A stretch of 64,000 nt of DNA from contig CAVVNR010000001.1 of assembly GCA_963749715.1 (NCBI GenBank), positions 1-64,000 on the forward strand. The letters run 5' to 3'. Shown piece after piece: positions 62,963 to 64,000 of this stretch. This DNA comes from Roseiarcus sp963749715 (GTDB lineage: Bacteria; Pseudomonadota; Alphaproteobacteria; Rhizobiales; Beijerinckiaceae). Position 1 is the first letter of the stretch, and each line of letters begins with the position of its first letter. The notes under the pieces are model-generated. The model worked only from the letters and a program-made list of their open reading frames with translations. It was not told the origin of the DNA and did not search any database. Made by a program: the position numbers and the translations under genes.

Positions 62963-63769
62963 ATGCAGACGACCTTAGATCTCCCCGCTTACCTCGCCCG
63001 GATCGGCTACGACGGTCCGACAAAGCCCGATCTCGCCAGCCTCGGCGGCCTGCTCGCCGCGCATATGAACGCCATTCCGTTCGAAAACATCGACGTTCTG
63101 CTCGGCCGCCCGATCCGGCTCGATCTCGGCGCCTTGCAGAAGAAGATCGTGACCGGGAAGCGCGGCGGCTATTGCTTCGAGCAGGGCACGCTCTTCCTCG
63201 CCGCCCTCCGCGCGCTCGGCTTCGACGCTGAGGCGCGGACCGCGAGGGTCATTCTCGTTCTGAAGCCGGACGCTGCGCCGCGCGGCCACATGTACCTCGC
63301 TGTGCGATTGCCCGAGGGCGAATTCGTCGCCGATCCCGGCCTTGGCGGAATGGGTTGCCGCGCGCCCATTCCGCTCGACGGGTCGCTCGCGCGCGAGGGC
63401 GACGAAGTCTGGTCGATCAGGACAGAGGACCGGCGGCGGGTGCTTGAGGTCGAAAGTCCTGGCCGCCGCATCGACGCTTGGATCGCCGGGTTCGACGACG
63501 ACAATTGGGTCGACTTCGAGGTCGCGAACCATTGGTTCTCGACCCATTCGGCCTCGCCGATGGCCAACCGCATGATGCTGCGTGCGATGATTCCCGGCGG
63601 ACGTCTGACCGTCATGAATAAGGACGCGGCCCTTCGCGCCAACGGCGCCACCGAACGGTTCGAAATCGAAGATCGCGCCGCCCTACGCCGTCTCGTACAG
63701 CATTATTGCGGCTTCGATTGCCCGGAAATAGAGACCATGCGCGTCCCTTCGCTGCCCGACTGGCGTTGA
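62963..63769 (+). CDS. arylamine N-acetyltransferase, 268 aa
   Basis: Catalytic triad visible: Cys about 71 in GKRGGYCFEQGTLF, His about 109 in RGHMYLAVRL and Asp about 124 in FVADPGLGG. The N-terminal helical part has AHMNAIPFENIDVLLGRPI. Uses acetyl-CoA (or propionyl-CoA) to acetylate aromatic amines or hydrazines. ATG 62963. Confidence 0.92.
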   Translation: MQTTLDLPAYLARIGYDGPTKPDLASLGGLLAAHMNAIPFENIDVLLGRPIRLDLGALQKKIVTGKRGGYCFEQGTLFLAALRALGFDAEARTARVILVLKPDAAPRGHMYLAVRLPEGEFVADPGLGGMGCRAPIPLDGSLAREGDEVWSIRTEDRRRVLEVESPGRRIDAWIAGFDDDNWVDFEVANHWFSTHSASPMANRMMLRAMIPGGRLTVMNKDAALRANGATERFEIEDRAALRRLVQHYCGFDCPEIETMRVPSLPDWR

Positions 63770-63826
63770 AAGGCGCGGCATTTCGCCGGACCGCCGCGCG
63801 GCGGCCCGCCCTCATCGGAGGAACCC

Positions 63827-64000
63827 ATGTCCAAAATCGCTTTCATCGGCCTTGGCAACATGGGCGGGCCGATGGCCGCCAATCTCGTCAAGGCGGGCCA
63901 TGCGGTTCAGGGTTTCGACCTCGTCGAAGCAGCAAAGACGGCCGCCGCCGCATCCGGCGTATCGATCGCTCCTTCCGCGCGCGACGCCGTGGGCGACGTC
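63827..64000 (+). CDS. mmsB: 3-hydroxyisobutyrate dehydrogenase, N-terminal part (runs off the window)
   Basis: ATG 63827 follows CGGAGGAA. The visible 58 codons give KIAFIGLGNMGGPMAANLVKAGH (shown as IAFIGLGNMGGPMAANLVK), the NAD-binding and signature motif of beta-hydroxyacid dehydrogenases, and GFDLVEAAKTAA. Position after mmsA and the isobutyryl-CoA-type dehydrogenase supports MmsB rather than other family members. The 3' end lies outside. Confidence 0.88.
   Translation, partial: MSKIAFIGLGNMGGPMAANLVKAGHAVQGFDLVEAAKTAAAASGVSIAPSARDAVGDV

Noticed and set aside
1..64000. tRNA, rRNA or riboswitch genes
   Set aside because: No cloverleaf-like or rRNA segments recognised when reading intergenic regions; a covariance-model search would be decisive.

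Overview
The window is about 64 kb of GC-rich DNA (mid-60s % G+C by eye) from the chromosome of an alphaproteobacterium, most likely Hyphomicrobiales (Rhizobiales). The basis is the style of GyrB, the HisZ/HisG pair, a MocD/MocE-like oxygenase pair, a BKACE-type carnitine operon, and intergenic palindromes of the kind common in that order. No rRNA, tRNA or CRISPR array was recognised. The left edge cuts a gene and the right edge cuts mmsB.

Layout. 1-4300 is a decaying accessory region: a frameshifted DUF262-HNH nuclease, an orphan ORF, an ASCH-domain gene with a nonsense codon, a 5-formyltetrahydrofolate cyclo-ligase remnant and an IS4-type transposase. 4291-13375 is a ureide-nitrogen locus: a BMP-type ABC importer, a biuret-hydrolase-like isochorismatase, AtzG/AtzE and a divergent allophanate hydrolase AtzF. 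13518-16559 is a large beta-strand-repeat surface protein, lying between two copies of a thioesterase 3' end. 16738-20118 is a carnitine-to-glycine-betaine operon (BKACE, EamA transporter, carnitine dehydrogenase, betainyl-CoA thioesterase). 20312-30430 holds housekeeping and small accessory genes: a membrane protein, a Spy-like protein, an HpcH aldolase, gyrB, an EEP hydrolase, a DUF433/DUF5615 toxin-antitoxin pair, an Ada-like repair protein and an MscS/MscK channel. 30607-35582 has hisZ and hisG, then an MFS/TetR cassette followed by two extra copies of the hisG 3' end. 35681-38873 encodes a small exported protein overlapping an exported WD40-caspase protein. 38943-47398 is mixed metabolism and repair (acuI, tag, HD hydrolase, phosphatase, antiporter, Ivy, Lrp ligand-binding domain, nitroreductase, flavin reductase). 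47439-55771 is an inositol/rhizopine-like ABC importer with a LacI regulator, a MocD/MocE-like pair and two SDRs. 56250-64000 is a LysR regulator, a MazEF pair beside a decayed copy of the mmsA 5' region, and valine-catabolism genes (mmsA, acyl-CoA dehydrogenase, start of mmsB).

Two window-wide patterns stand out. First, at least fourteen otherwise well-preserved genes carry single-base indels, several in short homopolymers. This looks more like draft-assembly error than pseudogenisation, so such genes are annotated with their corrected extents. Second, three unrelated accessory cargos (surface protein, MFS/TetR, MazEF) each sit between a resident gene and a duplicate of one end of that gene, and a palindromic element between hisZ and hisG is flanked by 13-bp direct repeats. 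These point to repeated insertion or duplication events at gene ends.
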